A stretch of 7,633 bases of DNA. It comes from Clostridiales bacterium UBA4644. GTDB taxonomy: Bacteria > Bacillota > Clostridia > Oscillospirales > Butyricicoccaceae. The stretch is taken from positions 1-7,633 of the forward strand of contig DHMK01000045.1 in assembly GCA_002405755.1 (NCBI GenBank). The letters are read 5' to 3'. Position numbers and translations under genes: made by a program. Numbering within the stretch: the stretch's first letter is position 1; every line of letters starts with the position of its first letter. Positions 1-6,247 of this stretch are shown here, piece after piece. The notes beneath the pieces were generated by a model, which did no database searches, was not told the DNA's origin, and saw only the letters and a program-made list of their open reading frames with translations.

Positions 1-1485
1 GCCTGGTTCACCGATACGGCGACGACGGGGGTCAATCAGATCGTTTCCGGTAATCTGAAGGTGGATATTATCGGTGAGACCGGTGAAGATCATCTTGATG
101 CGCTGAAGTTCACCAAGGCTGATGCAACGACGGATACTGGAGCCGAAGCTCAGATCCTCTGGGAGCCGGGCTGCCGTTATCTGACCCAGGGCTTCCGCAT
201 TGCCAACAAGGGCAATCTGGCCCTGAAGTGGAAGGCGCAGGTCAACAAGGGCACCACTGCTACCAACGACGGCGGCTATGATCTGCTGGATGTGATCGAC
301 TTCTATCTGGTGAAAAACGATATCAACGACGAGGGAACGCCTCTTGACGAGTTCACCGGCAACCTGACGGCGGGTGCAAAGACCAGCGATGTGTATTACA
401 TCAAGGGCGTGATGGACAAAGATGCCGGCAACAACTACCAGAACCTGACGCTGGACGGCATCACCATTACCGTCTACGCCACGCAGGACACCGTGGAATA
501 CGATAGCTTTGATGATCAGTATGATAAGGACGCTACTTATCTGACCTATCCCGCCGGCGTGACAACGGAGAGCTTCCCCGAAAGCGTTGATTACTCTACA
601 TGGACTGGTTCATCCGCAACAGCGCCTGCAACTGCGGCCTATGTCGACAACAATGGCGCAGTAAAGTATGTAGCCGATCTCACCGACGCGATTGAAGCCG
701 GCGCGACTACGGTCTATCTCAAAGCGGATGCGACTGTAAATCTGAATATGTCCTCGCAGACCAATAGAACGCCTGCTCTGACAAAGGATTTGACCGTCTA
801 TGCCAACGGCGCAGACATGCAATATGGCGAGATCGCGATGAGCTATAATGCTGATGCCAATAATCCAAACAATAGCAGAAATGAAAACGTTACGCTGAAG
901 GTTTACGATGCCAAGAACATCAGAATCTTTGGCCAGTCGCCTGCAGATGGTGTTACGCAGAATGTTATTCTCGAAAACTGCACTTATGAGGGCGCTGGCA
1001 TCAATAAGATTCCAGCCGATGGGATCTTTTACCTTTCCGATAAAACCGGCACCATCAATCTGACCATGAACAACTGCAAGGTCAGCGGAAGCAATCAGGG
1101 CGTTTATAAGGCCTGCGACGGCGATGTTATCGTGACGAATTCTTCTTTCGAAGGATGCGCCGCTGGCATGAAGATTAGCCATAAGGGCGCGGGTACCTGC
1201 AATGTTACGGTTAAGGATACCACCTTCAACAGCTGCGGTTGGGATACTGATGTAACCGGTAAAGCGTGGCTGAAGAACGACAGCTCCGCCATCAAGTGCA
1301 AGACCGAGAAGGGCACGATGACGCTGATTCTTGAAAATGTCACGATCACCAATATGGTTGGCAGCAACAGCATTGTTGCCGCAACTGGCGTGACTGTTCA
1401 GGCGACAAATGTGACCGTAGACGGTCAGGCATGGCCCGCCACAAGCGGCGGCAATCCGGATCCCGAGCCCGGCGACGAGCCCTAA
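1..1485 (+). CDS. TasA/camelysin-like secreted protein with C-terminal beta-helix (5' partial)
   Basis: The frame is open from base 1 (first residues AWFTDT), so the start and the signal peptide lie upstream; a GTG at 61 is internal. 494 residues are visible. Residues 1 to about 175 match the SipW-dependent TasA/CalY family: AWFTDT just after the usual signal peptide, WEPGCRYLTQGFRIANKGNL at about 54-73, and a closing ITVYATQD strand. Members of that family are exported and form biofilm matrix fibres or surface material. A Thr/Ala-rich linker leads to residues 221-475, which carry repeated beta-strand rungs (VILENCTYEG, LTMNNCKVSG, VIVTNSSFEG, VTVKDTTFNS, LILENVTITN, VQATNVTVDG) spaced about 22-40 residues apart, as in right-handed parallel beta-helices. 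The end is a Pro/Glu/Asp tail without LPXTG or membrane segment, so the protein is probably secreted rather than sortase-anchored. The adhesive or matrix role is inferred; no catalytic residues were recognised. Confidence 0.8.
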   Translation, partial: AWFTDTATTGVNQIVSGNLKVDIIGETGEDHLDALKFTKADATTDTGAEAQILWEPGCRYLTQGFRIANKGNLALKWKAQVNKGTTATNDGGYDLLDVIDFYLVKNDINDEGTPLDEFTGNLTAGAKTSDVYYIKGVMDKDAGNNYQNLTLDGITITVYATQDTVEYDSFDDQYDKDATYLTYPAGVTTESFPESVDYSTWTGSSATAPATAAYVDNNGAVKYVADLTDAIEAGATTVYLKADATVNLNMSSQTNRTPALTKDLTVYANGADMQYGEIAMSYNADANNPNNSRNENVTLKVYDAKNIRIFGQSPADGVTQNVILENCTYEGAGINKIPADGIFYLSDKTGTINLTMNNCKVSGSNQGVYKACDGDVIVTNSSFEGCAAGMKISHKGAGTCNVTVKDTTFNSCGWDTDVTGKAWLKNDSSAIKCKTEKGTMTLILENVTITNMVGSNSIVAATGVTVQATNVTVDGQAWPATSGGNPDPEPGDEP

Positions 1486-1506
1486 AGCAATGCGCTGAGC
1501 AAAACA

Positions 1507-1550
1507 CCCCCCGGCGGCTTTGCCGCCGGGGGTCCTGTTATTCTTCGCTT
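1507..1550 (+). terminator. Rho-independent terminator, possibly bidirectional
   Basis: An 11-bp perfect GC stem (1508-1518 with 1522-1532) closes a TTT loop and is followed by the T-rich stretch TTATTCTTCGCTTTT. It lies 22 bases after the matrix protein stop. On the minus strand the same stem is followed by GTGTTTTGC, so it may also end the convergent dehydrogenase transcript. Confidence 0.85.
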
Positions 1551-1557
1551 TTATAGC

Positions 1558-2520
1558 TTAATAGCCCTGCGTCCGGTCCACCTGATGCTCCAGCGGCTCG
1601 CCCTTTTCCCAATGGGCCAGGTTGCGCAAAAAGATCTCGATGACCAGCTCACAGGTGCGGGGCAGGGACATATTGCCGGAAACATGGGGCGTCAGCAGCA
1701 GGTTGGGCGTGTCCCAGAGGAAATGATCCTGCGGCAGAGGCTCCGGCGTGGCCACATCCAGCGCCGCGCCCGCCAGCCTGCCGGAGCGCAGCGCCCGATC
1801 CAGCGCCTGCTGGTCGATGGCGGTGCCCCGGCCCACATTGATCACATAGGTCCCCGGAGCCATGGCGTCAAACTGGGCCTGACCCAGAATGCTCCGGGTG
1901 TTCTCCGTCCCGGGCAGACAGAGGGCCACGGCGTCTGCCCCCGCCAGCGCTTCGTTCAGCCGCTCCACAGGGTAGACCTGATCCGCCCAGTCCGGCTTTT
2001 CCCGAAGAGTGCGGCGCACGCCCCGGACGGTTGCCCCCATGGCCTTGAGCCGCCGGCCGAAATTGCTGCCGATATCGCCCATGCCAACCACGGTGACGGT
2101 GCTGCCGTAGATGGAGCGGATATCGCCCAGGATCTGCCAGCCCCGCTGGGCGATCAGCGCCTGATATTCCGGCATCCGCCGCATCATCATCAGCAAAACG
2201 CAGATCATGTGCTCGGAGATGGTGATGCCGTAAGCGCCGGAGGCGTTGGTCAGGATGGCGTCCGGCCGGACGAAGACGCCGGGGGCCGTGTAGGTGTCAA
2301 CGCCGGCGAAGGAGCACTGGAGCCACCGCAGCCGGGGGCACTGGGCCAGCAGCGCCGGGGGAAACATCCCGAAGAGGACCTCGCTGTCCTGAATGTCGGA
2401 AAGCTGCACCTCGCCATGGAGAAAAACAGGCTCCCAGCCCAGGGCGTGCATTCCATCGGAGATCATTTTCTCCCAGCGGTCATTATAAAAAGAAATATGG
2501 ATGGGGATCTTACGGTCCAT
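1558..2520 (-). CDS. D-isomer-specific 2-hydroxyacid dehydrogenase family protein
   Basis: A 320-residue NAD(P)-dependent oxidoreductase of the D-2-hydroxyacid dehydrogenase family, expected to interconvert a 2-keto acid and a D-2-hydroxy acid in the cytoplasm. The Rossmann glycine motif GMGDIG is at 146-151, followed by basic residues (RGVRR, about 166-170) that hint at NADP. The catalytic triad is visible: Arg231 in NVGRG, Glu260 in TPEPLP and His279 in TPHVSG. The family helix SGAYGITISEHMI is at 94-106. Length is normal for the family. A longer frame reaches 2592, but the ATG at 2520 has AAGGAGG nine bases upstream and begins the usual first beta strand (KIPIHISF). This start lies inside the end of the upstream membrane-protein gene (11-base overlap), so the two are probably translationally coupled. 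The substrate cannot be told from sequence; the protein is closer to the glyoxylate/hydroxypyruvate reductase-like group than to SerA, since it lacks an ACT domain. Confidence 0.9.
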   Translation of the reverse strand: MDRKIPIHISFYNDRWEKMISDGMHALGWEPVFLHGEVQLSDIQDSEVLFGMFPPALLAQCPRLRWLQCSFAGVDTYTAPGVFVRPDAILTNASGAYGITISEHMICVLLMMMRRMPEYQALIAQRGWQILGDIRSIYGSTVTVVGMGDIGSNFGRRLKAMGATVRGVRRTLREKPDWADQVYPVERLNEALAGADAVALCLPGTENTRSILGQAQFDAMAPGTYVINVGRGTAIDQQALDRALRSGRLAGAALDVATPEPLPQDHFLWDTPNLLLTPHVSGNMSLPRTCELVIEIFLRNLAHWEKGEPLEHQVDRTQGY

Positions 2521-3397
2521 CGGGGTGTTCCTCCTTGATGATGATGAGTTCGTCCGCCGGATGGGCGGCGCGTTTTGCCTGGGCCAGCGCATGGTTCAGC
2601 TCGCCGCCCATGATAAAGACGGTCCCCGTCAGGTGGAGCCAGAGCATCAGCACCATAAAGGCGGCCAGCGAGCCGTAAAGAATGGAATATCGGGAAAAAT
2701 TGTTCATGTAATAGGAAAAGCCGGTGGTCAGAACGAACCAGCTCACCACGGCCGCCCCCGCCCCGGGCAGAGCCTGCAGGAAGGTATATTTTCCAAAGCT
2801 CACCACGGCGTAAAAGCCTGCCAGAAAGCCAAACATCAGCAGAGGCGCCACCGTCAGCCGCAGAAAGCCCCAGATCTGGATCAATACCGGGGGGACGGTG
2901 ATCACCTGGTTGATCTGCAGCAGCAGATTTTCGCTGACCATCAGCAGCACCAGCAAAAGCACCGTCACCGCCATCATGGCGACGGCCATCACCACGGCGA
3001 TGATGGAATTGAGAAAGCCCTGCCGGGGGATCCGGTAGGCCCGGGAAACGGAGCGCATCAGCGAGACCATGGCCCGGGAAATGGCATAGACCGCCAGCAC
3101 CAGACAGGCGTAAAGCAGCACCCGCGCGTCCAGCCCCTGGATATAGGAAAGGTAGGAGGAGATGATCTCCAGCACCTGCGGCGGAAGCACAGCCCCCAGA
3201 TTGGCCGGCAGCGATTCCTCGGAAAGATGCAGCAGGCTCAGGGCCGCGTTGAGAAAGATCAGCGTTGGAAACAGGGCGAACAGCAGGTAATAGGCCAGCT
3301 CCGCAGCAGAGCGGCTGACCGTATCCTGAAAATAACGCACAGTCAGCTGACGGACCACCCGGACCGCCGCCGGCCGTTGCTTGCCTTCCTTTGCCAT
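2510..3397 (-). CDS. YihY/BrkB (UPF0761) family integral membrane protein
   Basis: A 295-residue polytopic membrane protein of the YihY/BrkB family, once mislabelled ribonuclease BN. Family marks are the N-terminal segment with Ser-Ala-Ala-Glu-Leu-Ala-Tyr-Tyr (30-37) running into the first membrane helix, and the C-terminal YSILYGSLAAFMVLMLWLHL (237-256) followed by the GGELNHAL motif (264-271). About six hydrophobic segments are visible, near 35-55, 90-112, 130-155, 175-200, 207-228 and 240-264. The start ATG has GGAGGAGG a few bases upstream. It is the first gene of a two-gene minus-strand unit and its stop overlaps the dehydrogenase start. The molecular function of the family is not firmly established; transport or envelope roles have been proposed. 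Confidence 0.9.
   Translation of the reverse strand: MAKEGKQRPAAVRVVRQLTVRYFQDTVSRSAAELAYYLLFALFPTLIFLNAALSLLHLSEESLPANLGAVLPPQVLEIISSYLSYIQGLDARVLLYACLVLAVYAISRAMVSLMRSVSRAYRIPRQGFLNSIIAVVMAVAMMAVTVLLLVLLMVSENLLLQINQVITVPPVLIQIWGFLRLTVAPLLMFGFLAGFYAVVSFGKYTFLQALPGAGAAVVSWFVLTTGFSYYMNNFSRYSILYGSLAAFMVLMLWLHLTGTVFIMGGELNHALAQAKRAAHPADELIIIKEEHPDGP
2530..2536 (-). promoter_or_regulatory. Ribosome binding site of the dehydrogenase gene
   Basis: AAGGAGG on the minus strand, nine bases before the ATG at 2520 and within the 3' end of the upstream coding region. It fixes the dehydrogenase start at 2520 instead of the in-frame codon at 2592. Confidence 0.85.
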
Positions 3398-3423
3398 AAT
3401 GCGCCTCCTCCGTTGATTGCTTC

Positions 3424-3452
3424 AGTTTACCATAAAATATGAAAAAAGAAAA
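3424..3452 (-). promoter_or_regulatory. Possible promoter of the BrkB-dehydrogenase unit
   Basis: On the minus strand a TAAACT hexamer (3424-3429) sits within TATGGTAAACT, with a weak TTTTCT hexamer 17 bases upstream (3447-3452). The -35 match is poor. The region is AT-rich in a GC-rich neighbourhood. A 14-base perfect palindrome, AGAAAAGCTTTTCT (3447-3460), overlaps the presumed -35 and could be an operator. Confidence 0.35.
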
Positions 3453-3491
3453 GCTTTTCTGCCCCAAAACGAAAACTTTGCAAAACCCGCG

Positions 3492-3520
3492 TTGAAATGA
3501 CGGCGGGACTATGGTAAAAT
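3492..3520 (+). promoter_or_regulatory. Sigma-A type promoter of the YhaM-TIM barrel unit
   Basis: TTGAAA (3492-3497) and TAAAAT (3515-3520) are separated by exactly 17 bases. Transcription would begin around 3527, giving a leader of about 33 bases that contains AAGGAG before the ATG at 3560. Confidence 0.7.
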
Positions 3521-3559
3521 CAATTCGCCGGAACGACCGGCAGCGAAGGAGAAGAGAGC

Positions 3560-4498
3560 ATGCATCTTTGTGATATTGAAAGCGGACAGAGCCTTTCCGG
3601 CTGTTTTTTGCTGCGGCAGGCCAGCCTGCGGTCTACCGCCGTGGGAAAGCCCTATCTTTCCGGCCAGCTGGCGGATAAGACCGCCGCCGTGGAGCTGAAG
3701 GTCTGGGATTATTCCGGCCCGCTGGGCGAAGCGGATCAGGGAAAGGTGGTCTGTATCGTGGGCCGGGTCTCGGAGTTTCGGGGTAGCCTGCAGGTGACGG
3801 CCGACCGGATCCGGCTGGCCGGGCCGGAGGATCCTTATAAGCTGAGCGATCTGGTGCCAACGGCGCCCATCGACGTAAACCGGACGCTGGCGGAGCTGGA
3901 GCAGACGCTCTCCGCCATGGAAGACGCCGACTACCAGCGGGTTTGCCGGGAGATGCTGAGCCGCCATCGGGACGCCTTCGTCACCATCCCCGCCGCAAAA
4001 AGCGTCCACCACAGCTTTGTCCACGGTCTTCTGATGCACACGGCCTATATGATGAAGACCGCCCTGTTTCTGGCGAAGCTCTACGGAGACCTGCTGGATC
4101 GGGAGCTGCTGCTGGCGGGGGCGTTTCTCCATGATTTTGCCAAGATCCGGGAGTTTTCCCTTTCGCCCACGGGGCTGGTGACGGATTATTCCGTGGCGGG
4201 ACAGCTGCTGGGCCACTTGGTGATGGGCGCGGAGGAGACGGCGCAGGTCTGCCGGGAGCTGAATATCCCAGAGGAAAAGAGCCTGCTTCTGCAGCATATG
4301 ATCCTTTCCCATCACGGCGCGCCGGAGTTTGGCGCGGCGGTGGCGCCGGTCTGCGCGGAGAGCGAGCTGCTTTCCTATATCGACATGATGGACAGCCGCA
4401 TGGAGATCTATCGGGAGGCGCTGGAAAAAACCGAGCCCGGCGCGTTCTCCGACCGGATCTTTGCCCTGGATAATAAGCGGATCTACCGCCACAGCTGA
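3560..4498 (+). CDS. yhaM: YhaM-like 3'-5' exoribonuclease (OB fold plus HD domain)
   Basis: A 312-residue protein close in length to Bacillus subtilis YhaM (314 residues), a Mn-dependent 3'-5' exonuclease acting on RNA and single-stranded DNA ends in the cytoplasm. Residues about 10-90 form an OB-fold nucleic-acid binding region (YLSGQLADKTAAVELKVWD, then VVCIVGRVSEFRGSLQVT). The HD phosphohydrolase domain follows: HH at 150-151 and His160 in GLLMHT, the HD pair at 191-192 in FLHDFAKI, HH at 251-252 in LSHHG, and Asp275 in SYIDMMDSR. All expected metal ligands are present, so it should be active. AAGGAG lies just before the ATG. It is first in a two-gene unit with the TIM-barrel gene 49 bases downstream. 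The C-terminus is shorter than in some homologues, without an added lysine-rich tail. Confidence 0.9.
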   Translation: MHLCDIESGQSLSGCFLLRQASLRSTAVGKPYLSGQLADKTAAVELKVWDYSGPLGEADQGKVVCIVGRVSEFRGSLQVTADRIRLAGPEDPYKLSDLVPTAPIDVNRTLAELEQTLSAMEDADYQRVCREMLSRHRDAFVTIPAAKSVHHSFVHGLLMHTAYMMKTALFLAKLYGDLLDRELLLAGAFLHDFAKIREFSLSPTGLVTDYSVAGQLLGHLVMGAEETAQVCRELNIPEEKSLLLQHMILSHHGAPEFGAAVAPVCAESELLSYIDMMDSRMEIYREALEKTEPGAFSDRIFALDNKRIYRHS

Positions 4499-4535
4499 GA
4501 AGCCTGCCCATCGGAACCGCCCTGAGAGACCAAAG

Positions 4536-4542
4536 AAAGGAG
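4536..4542 (+). promoter_or_regulatory. Ribosome binding site of the TIM-barrel gene
   Basis: AAAGGAG with a five-base spacer to the ATG at 4548. It excludes the longer in-frame start at 4461, which would overlap the end of the upstream gene and add a low-complexity N-terminus. Confidence 0.8.
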
Positions 4543-4547
4543 CCTGT

Positions 4548-5213
4548 ATGGAGAAAAAAGTACCGTCCTATTCCGGGACCCTTCGGGACCACACGCTGCT
4601 GCTGCCCTTCTGCATCAGCAAATGCAGCGGCATCCGCATTTTCGGAAAGCGCATCAAATCCATTGCCTTTTCCACGGATGTGGCCATCATCAAAAACATC
4701 AATGCAGACGCAGTCATCGCCGTCTATCCCTTCACGCCTCAGGCCGCCATCTCTCAGGCCATCATCCAGGTCTCCGATGTGCCGGTGTTCGTAGGCGTGG
4801 GCGGCGGCATCACCTCCGGCGACCGGAGCGTTCAGCTGGCCATGCAGGCGGAGCATCAGGGGGCTTACGGCGTCGTGGTCAACGCGCCCATGCCCTGCGA
4901 GGTGATCCGCAAGATCAAAAGCGCGGTGGATATCCCCGTCATCGTGACGGTGGTCTCCGAACGGATGGATGTGGCGGGACGCATCGCCGCGGGAGCGGAT
5001 TTTGTCAATGTTTCCGGCGCGGCCAATACGGCGCGGATCGTCCGCAAGCTGCGGGCGGAGTTTCCGGAGCTGCCCATCATCGCCACCGGCGGGCCCACGG
5101 ACGCATCCATTCTGGAGACCATTGAGGCCGGCGCCAACGCCATCACCATCACGCCGCCCACCAACGGCAGCCTTTTCGCCGGGATCATGGAAAAATACCG
5201 GGATACCCTTTGA
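4548..5213 (+). CDS. Conserved TIM-barrel protein of unknown function
   Basis: A 221-residue soluble protein whose alternating strands and helices fit a (beta/alpha)8 barrel of the phosphate-binding type. Visible strands include SIAFST (38-43), DAVIAVYP (54-61), VPVFVGVGGG (78-87), AYGVVVNAP (106-114), IPVIVTVV (129-136), DFVNVSG (151-157), LPIIATGG (175-182) and ANAITITPP (196-204). The pair of Gly-rich strand ends (IATGG and the last strand with TPPTNGS) is typical of barrels that bind a phosphate or phosphoribosyl group, as in ThiG, NanE or TrpC/HisA-like folds. Close clostridial relatives are, as I recall, often labelled only 'hydrolase' on no clear grounds. I do not assign a reaction. 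The FGKRIKSI stretch (32-39) is a distinctive conserved-looking segment. It follows the YhaM-like gene by 49 bases and is followed by a terminator, so the two are probably co-transcribed. Confidence 0.75.
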   Translation: MEKKVPSYSGTLRDHTLLLPFCISKCSGIRIFGKRIKSIAFSTDVAIIKNINADAVIAVYPFTPQAAISQAIIQVSDVPVFVGVGGGITSGDRSVQLAMQAEHQGAYGVVVNAPMPCEVIRKIKSAVDIPVIVTVVSERMDVAGRIAAGADFVNVSGAANTARIVRKLRAEFPELPIIATGGPTDASILETIEAGANAITITPPTNGSLFAGIMEKYRDTL

Positions 5214-5229
5214 TTGAAGCAGAATAAAG

Positions 5230-5280
5230 CAAGGCGGCCTGCCGGATATGCTCCGGCGGCCGCCTTGTTTCTTTTCTTTT
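5230..5280 (+). terminator. Rho-independent terminator between convergent units
   Basis: CAAGGCGG (5230-5237) pairs with CCGCCTTG (5260-5267); pairing continues inward to 5245/5253 with one bulged T at 5240, a stem of about 15 bp with loop ATATGCT. The T-rich tract TTTCTTTTCTTTTTAT follows, and its end overlaps the stop codon of the convergent DUF3793 gene. The minus-strand side is followed only by CTTTATTCT, so reverse termination is possible but weaker. Confidence 0.9.
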
Positions 5281-5834
5281 TATCCCGCAACGGCCAGCTG
5301 GCTCAGGGGAGAGCCGGCCTGATACAGGGCGCAGTATTGTCTGGTGCATTCCCGGTACTGTGCAAACAGCGCCTGGGCGCGCGCTTCGTCGCCATAGACC
5401 TTCCAAAGCCCGGCGCATTTGAAATCCCGGGCCTTATTGTCGATAAAGCCCTGCACATCCTCCGGCGGATAGCTGAGAAACAGACCGATCTCGTGAGGAA
5501 ACTCCGGATTTTCCCGCAGCCGCCGCACCAGATGGGTAAGACAGTGGCTGCCGCTGCCGCAGAGATGATAGCCTGCATCCTGCAGGATCCGGGCGGCCTG
5601 GGCGTCGGAAAGGTCCTTCTGCAGCGCTCGGGGCCGGTAAAGGTAAAGCAGCACCCGGCTGTTTTCATAGCGCAGCGGCAGCAGACACAGCCCCTTTGGC
5701 ACCAGCAGCCCGTTCATCCGGCGTACATCCTCCAAAAGGCTCTGCTCTGTTTCGTAGGGGCAGGAAAAAAGGCTGCCCGTTTTGATGCCCGCCAGCGTGG
5801 GGGCGCATTGCTGGATCATGATCTCTTCCGGCAT
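5280..5834 (-). CDS. DUF3793 family protein
   Basis: A 184-residue soluble protein recognised as DUF3793. Family features are CAPTLAGIKTGSLF at 10-23, a middle region with R-hydrophobic strands (RVLLYLYRP, 60-68), FPHEIGLFLSYPPEDVQGFI at 112-131, CAGLWKVYGD at 140-149 and CTRQY at 163-167. Conserved-looking Cys10, His114, Cys140 and Cys163 could serve as metal or redox ligands, but no function is established. The ATG at 5834 has AAAGGAG nine bases upstream. It lies 24 bases after the DUF2325 gene and is the last gene of the iron cluster on this strand. Families of this kind commonly accompany ferrous-iron transport genes, flavodoxins and DUF2325 in clostridia (from general knowledge), suggesting an iron-linked accessory role by association only. 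Confidence 0.85.
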   Translation of the reverse strand: MPEEIMIQQCAPTLAGIKTGSLFSCPYETEQSLLEDVRRMNGLLVPKGLCLLPLRYENSRVLLYLYRPRALQKDLSDAQAARILQDAGYHLCGSGSHCLTHLVRRLRENPEFPHEIGLFLSYPPEDVQGFIDNKARDFKCAGLWKVYGDEARAQALFAQYRECTRQYCALYQAGSPLSQLAVAG

Positions 5835-5858
5835 GGTTCCATTCTCCTTTCTGGCAGG

Positions 5859-6146
5859 TCAGTCTGGCTTGGCGTGCTTCTGCAGGATCCCCCGCAGGGC
5901 GGAAAGGGAGCTGGTGTGACAGCGCTCGATGACAGCGGGCTTGCCCCGCATCTCACTGAGCGCCCCCTGCAGCATCTTGTGGGACATGGTGTTGGTAAAA
6001 AAGATCAGCAGATCCGGGCTGCCCAGCTTGTTTTTCAGGCCGCCGGAGGTCTTGGTAATGATCTTCGCCTGGCAGGCATAGGCCTCGCAGAGCTCCATAT
6101 AACGGCGCTCCATGCATTCGTTCCCACCTAAAATGACGACGCTCAT
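5859..6146 (-). CDS. DUF2325 family protein
   Basis: A 95-residue small soluble protein of the DUF2325 family. Visible family features are the N-terminal strand and turn VVILGGNE (3-10), the Cys/Glu-containing helix up to Cys20 and Cys25, the PDLLIFFTNTMSHKM segment (44-58) and ERCHTSSLSALRGIL (74-88). His56, Cys76 and His77 are potential ligand residues. An upstream in-frame ATG at 6152 would abut the ribosome binding site with no spacer; the ATG at 6146 has AAAGGAG with a six-base spacer and is preferred. The gene follows the DtxR-like regulator after a terminator and an inverted repeat, and precedes the DUF3793 gene by 24 bases. Its function is unknown; its placement points to iron physiology by association. 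Confidence 0.85.
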   Translation of the reverse strand: MSVVILGGNECMERRYMELCEAYACQAKIITKTSGGLKNKLGSPDLLIFFTNTMSHKMLQGALSEMRGKPAVIERCHTSSLSALRGILQKHAKPD

Positions 6147-6152
6147 GGTCAT

Positions 6153-6159
6153 CTCCTTT
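6153..6159 (-). promoter_or_regulatory. Ribosome binding site of the DUF2325 gene
   Basis: AAAGGAG on the minus strand. The codon at 6152 follows it directly, leaving no spacer, while the ATG at 6146 has six bases of spacing; it therefore decides the start. Confidence 0.8.
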
Positions 6160-6164
6160 CTTTG

Positions 6165-6180
6165 GTTAAGGTGCTTTAAC
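6165..6180 (-). promoter_or_regulatory. Inverted repeat upstream of DUF2325, candidate operator
   Basis: GTTAAGGTGCTTTAAC has perfect five-base arms (GTTAA/TTAAC) around a six-base centre and lies just before the ribosome binding site. The TTAA-rich arms recall DtxR-class operators, but it does not match the classical DtxR consensus closely. No convincing -35/-10 pair was seen beside it. Operator function is inference. Confidence 0.35.
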
Positions 6181-6190
6181 TAACGGTTTT

Positions 6191-6220
6191 GAAAAAAGCG
6201 GTCTGCAAAGGCAGGACCGC
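6191..6220 (-). terminator. Rho-independent terminator after the DtxR-like gene
   Basis: On the minus strand GCGGTC pairs with GACCGC and CTGC continues as TGC/GCA around one bulged C, giving a stem of about nine pairs with loop CTTT, followed directly by TTTTTTC. It begins about 28 bases after the regulator stop and separates feoB to regulator from the DUF2325-DUF3793 pair. Confidence 0.85.
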
Positions 6221-6247
6221 GTTTGGGCGGCGGCAGGGGAGAGCGGC

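Noticed and set aside
61..63. GTG as the start of the matrix protein
   Set aside because: The frame is open upstream to base 1 and encodes AWFTDT, the expected sequence just after a SipW-type signal peptide.
1462..1485. Sortase anchor at the end of the matrix protein
   Set aside because: The Pro/Glu/Asp tail is followed directly by the stop; there is no LPXTG, hydrophobic stretch or basic tail.
1585..2538. Long plus-strand open frame of 317 codons opposite the dehydrogenase
   Set aside because: It is antisense to a gene with complete catalytic motifs, is rich in His, Gln, Gly and Arg as GC-rich shadow frames are, and shows no family motif.
2501..3442. Long plus-strand open frame of 313 codons opposite the BrkB-family gene
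   Set aside because: Composition is dominated by His, Gln, Asp and Gly, the mirror of hydrophobic membrane codons; no recognisable domain.
3509..4492. Minus-strand open frame of 327 codons opposite the YhaM-like gene
   Set aside because: The plus strand has a promoter, ribosome binding site and an intact OB-HD architecture; the minus frame has none of these.
5214..6131. Plus-strand open frame of 305 codons across the DUF3793 and DUF2325 genes
   Set aside because: It starts before a strong terminator and runs antisense to two recognised families, each with its own ribosome binding site.
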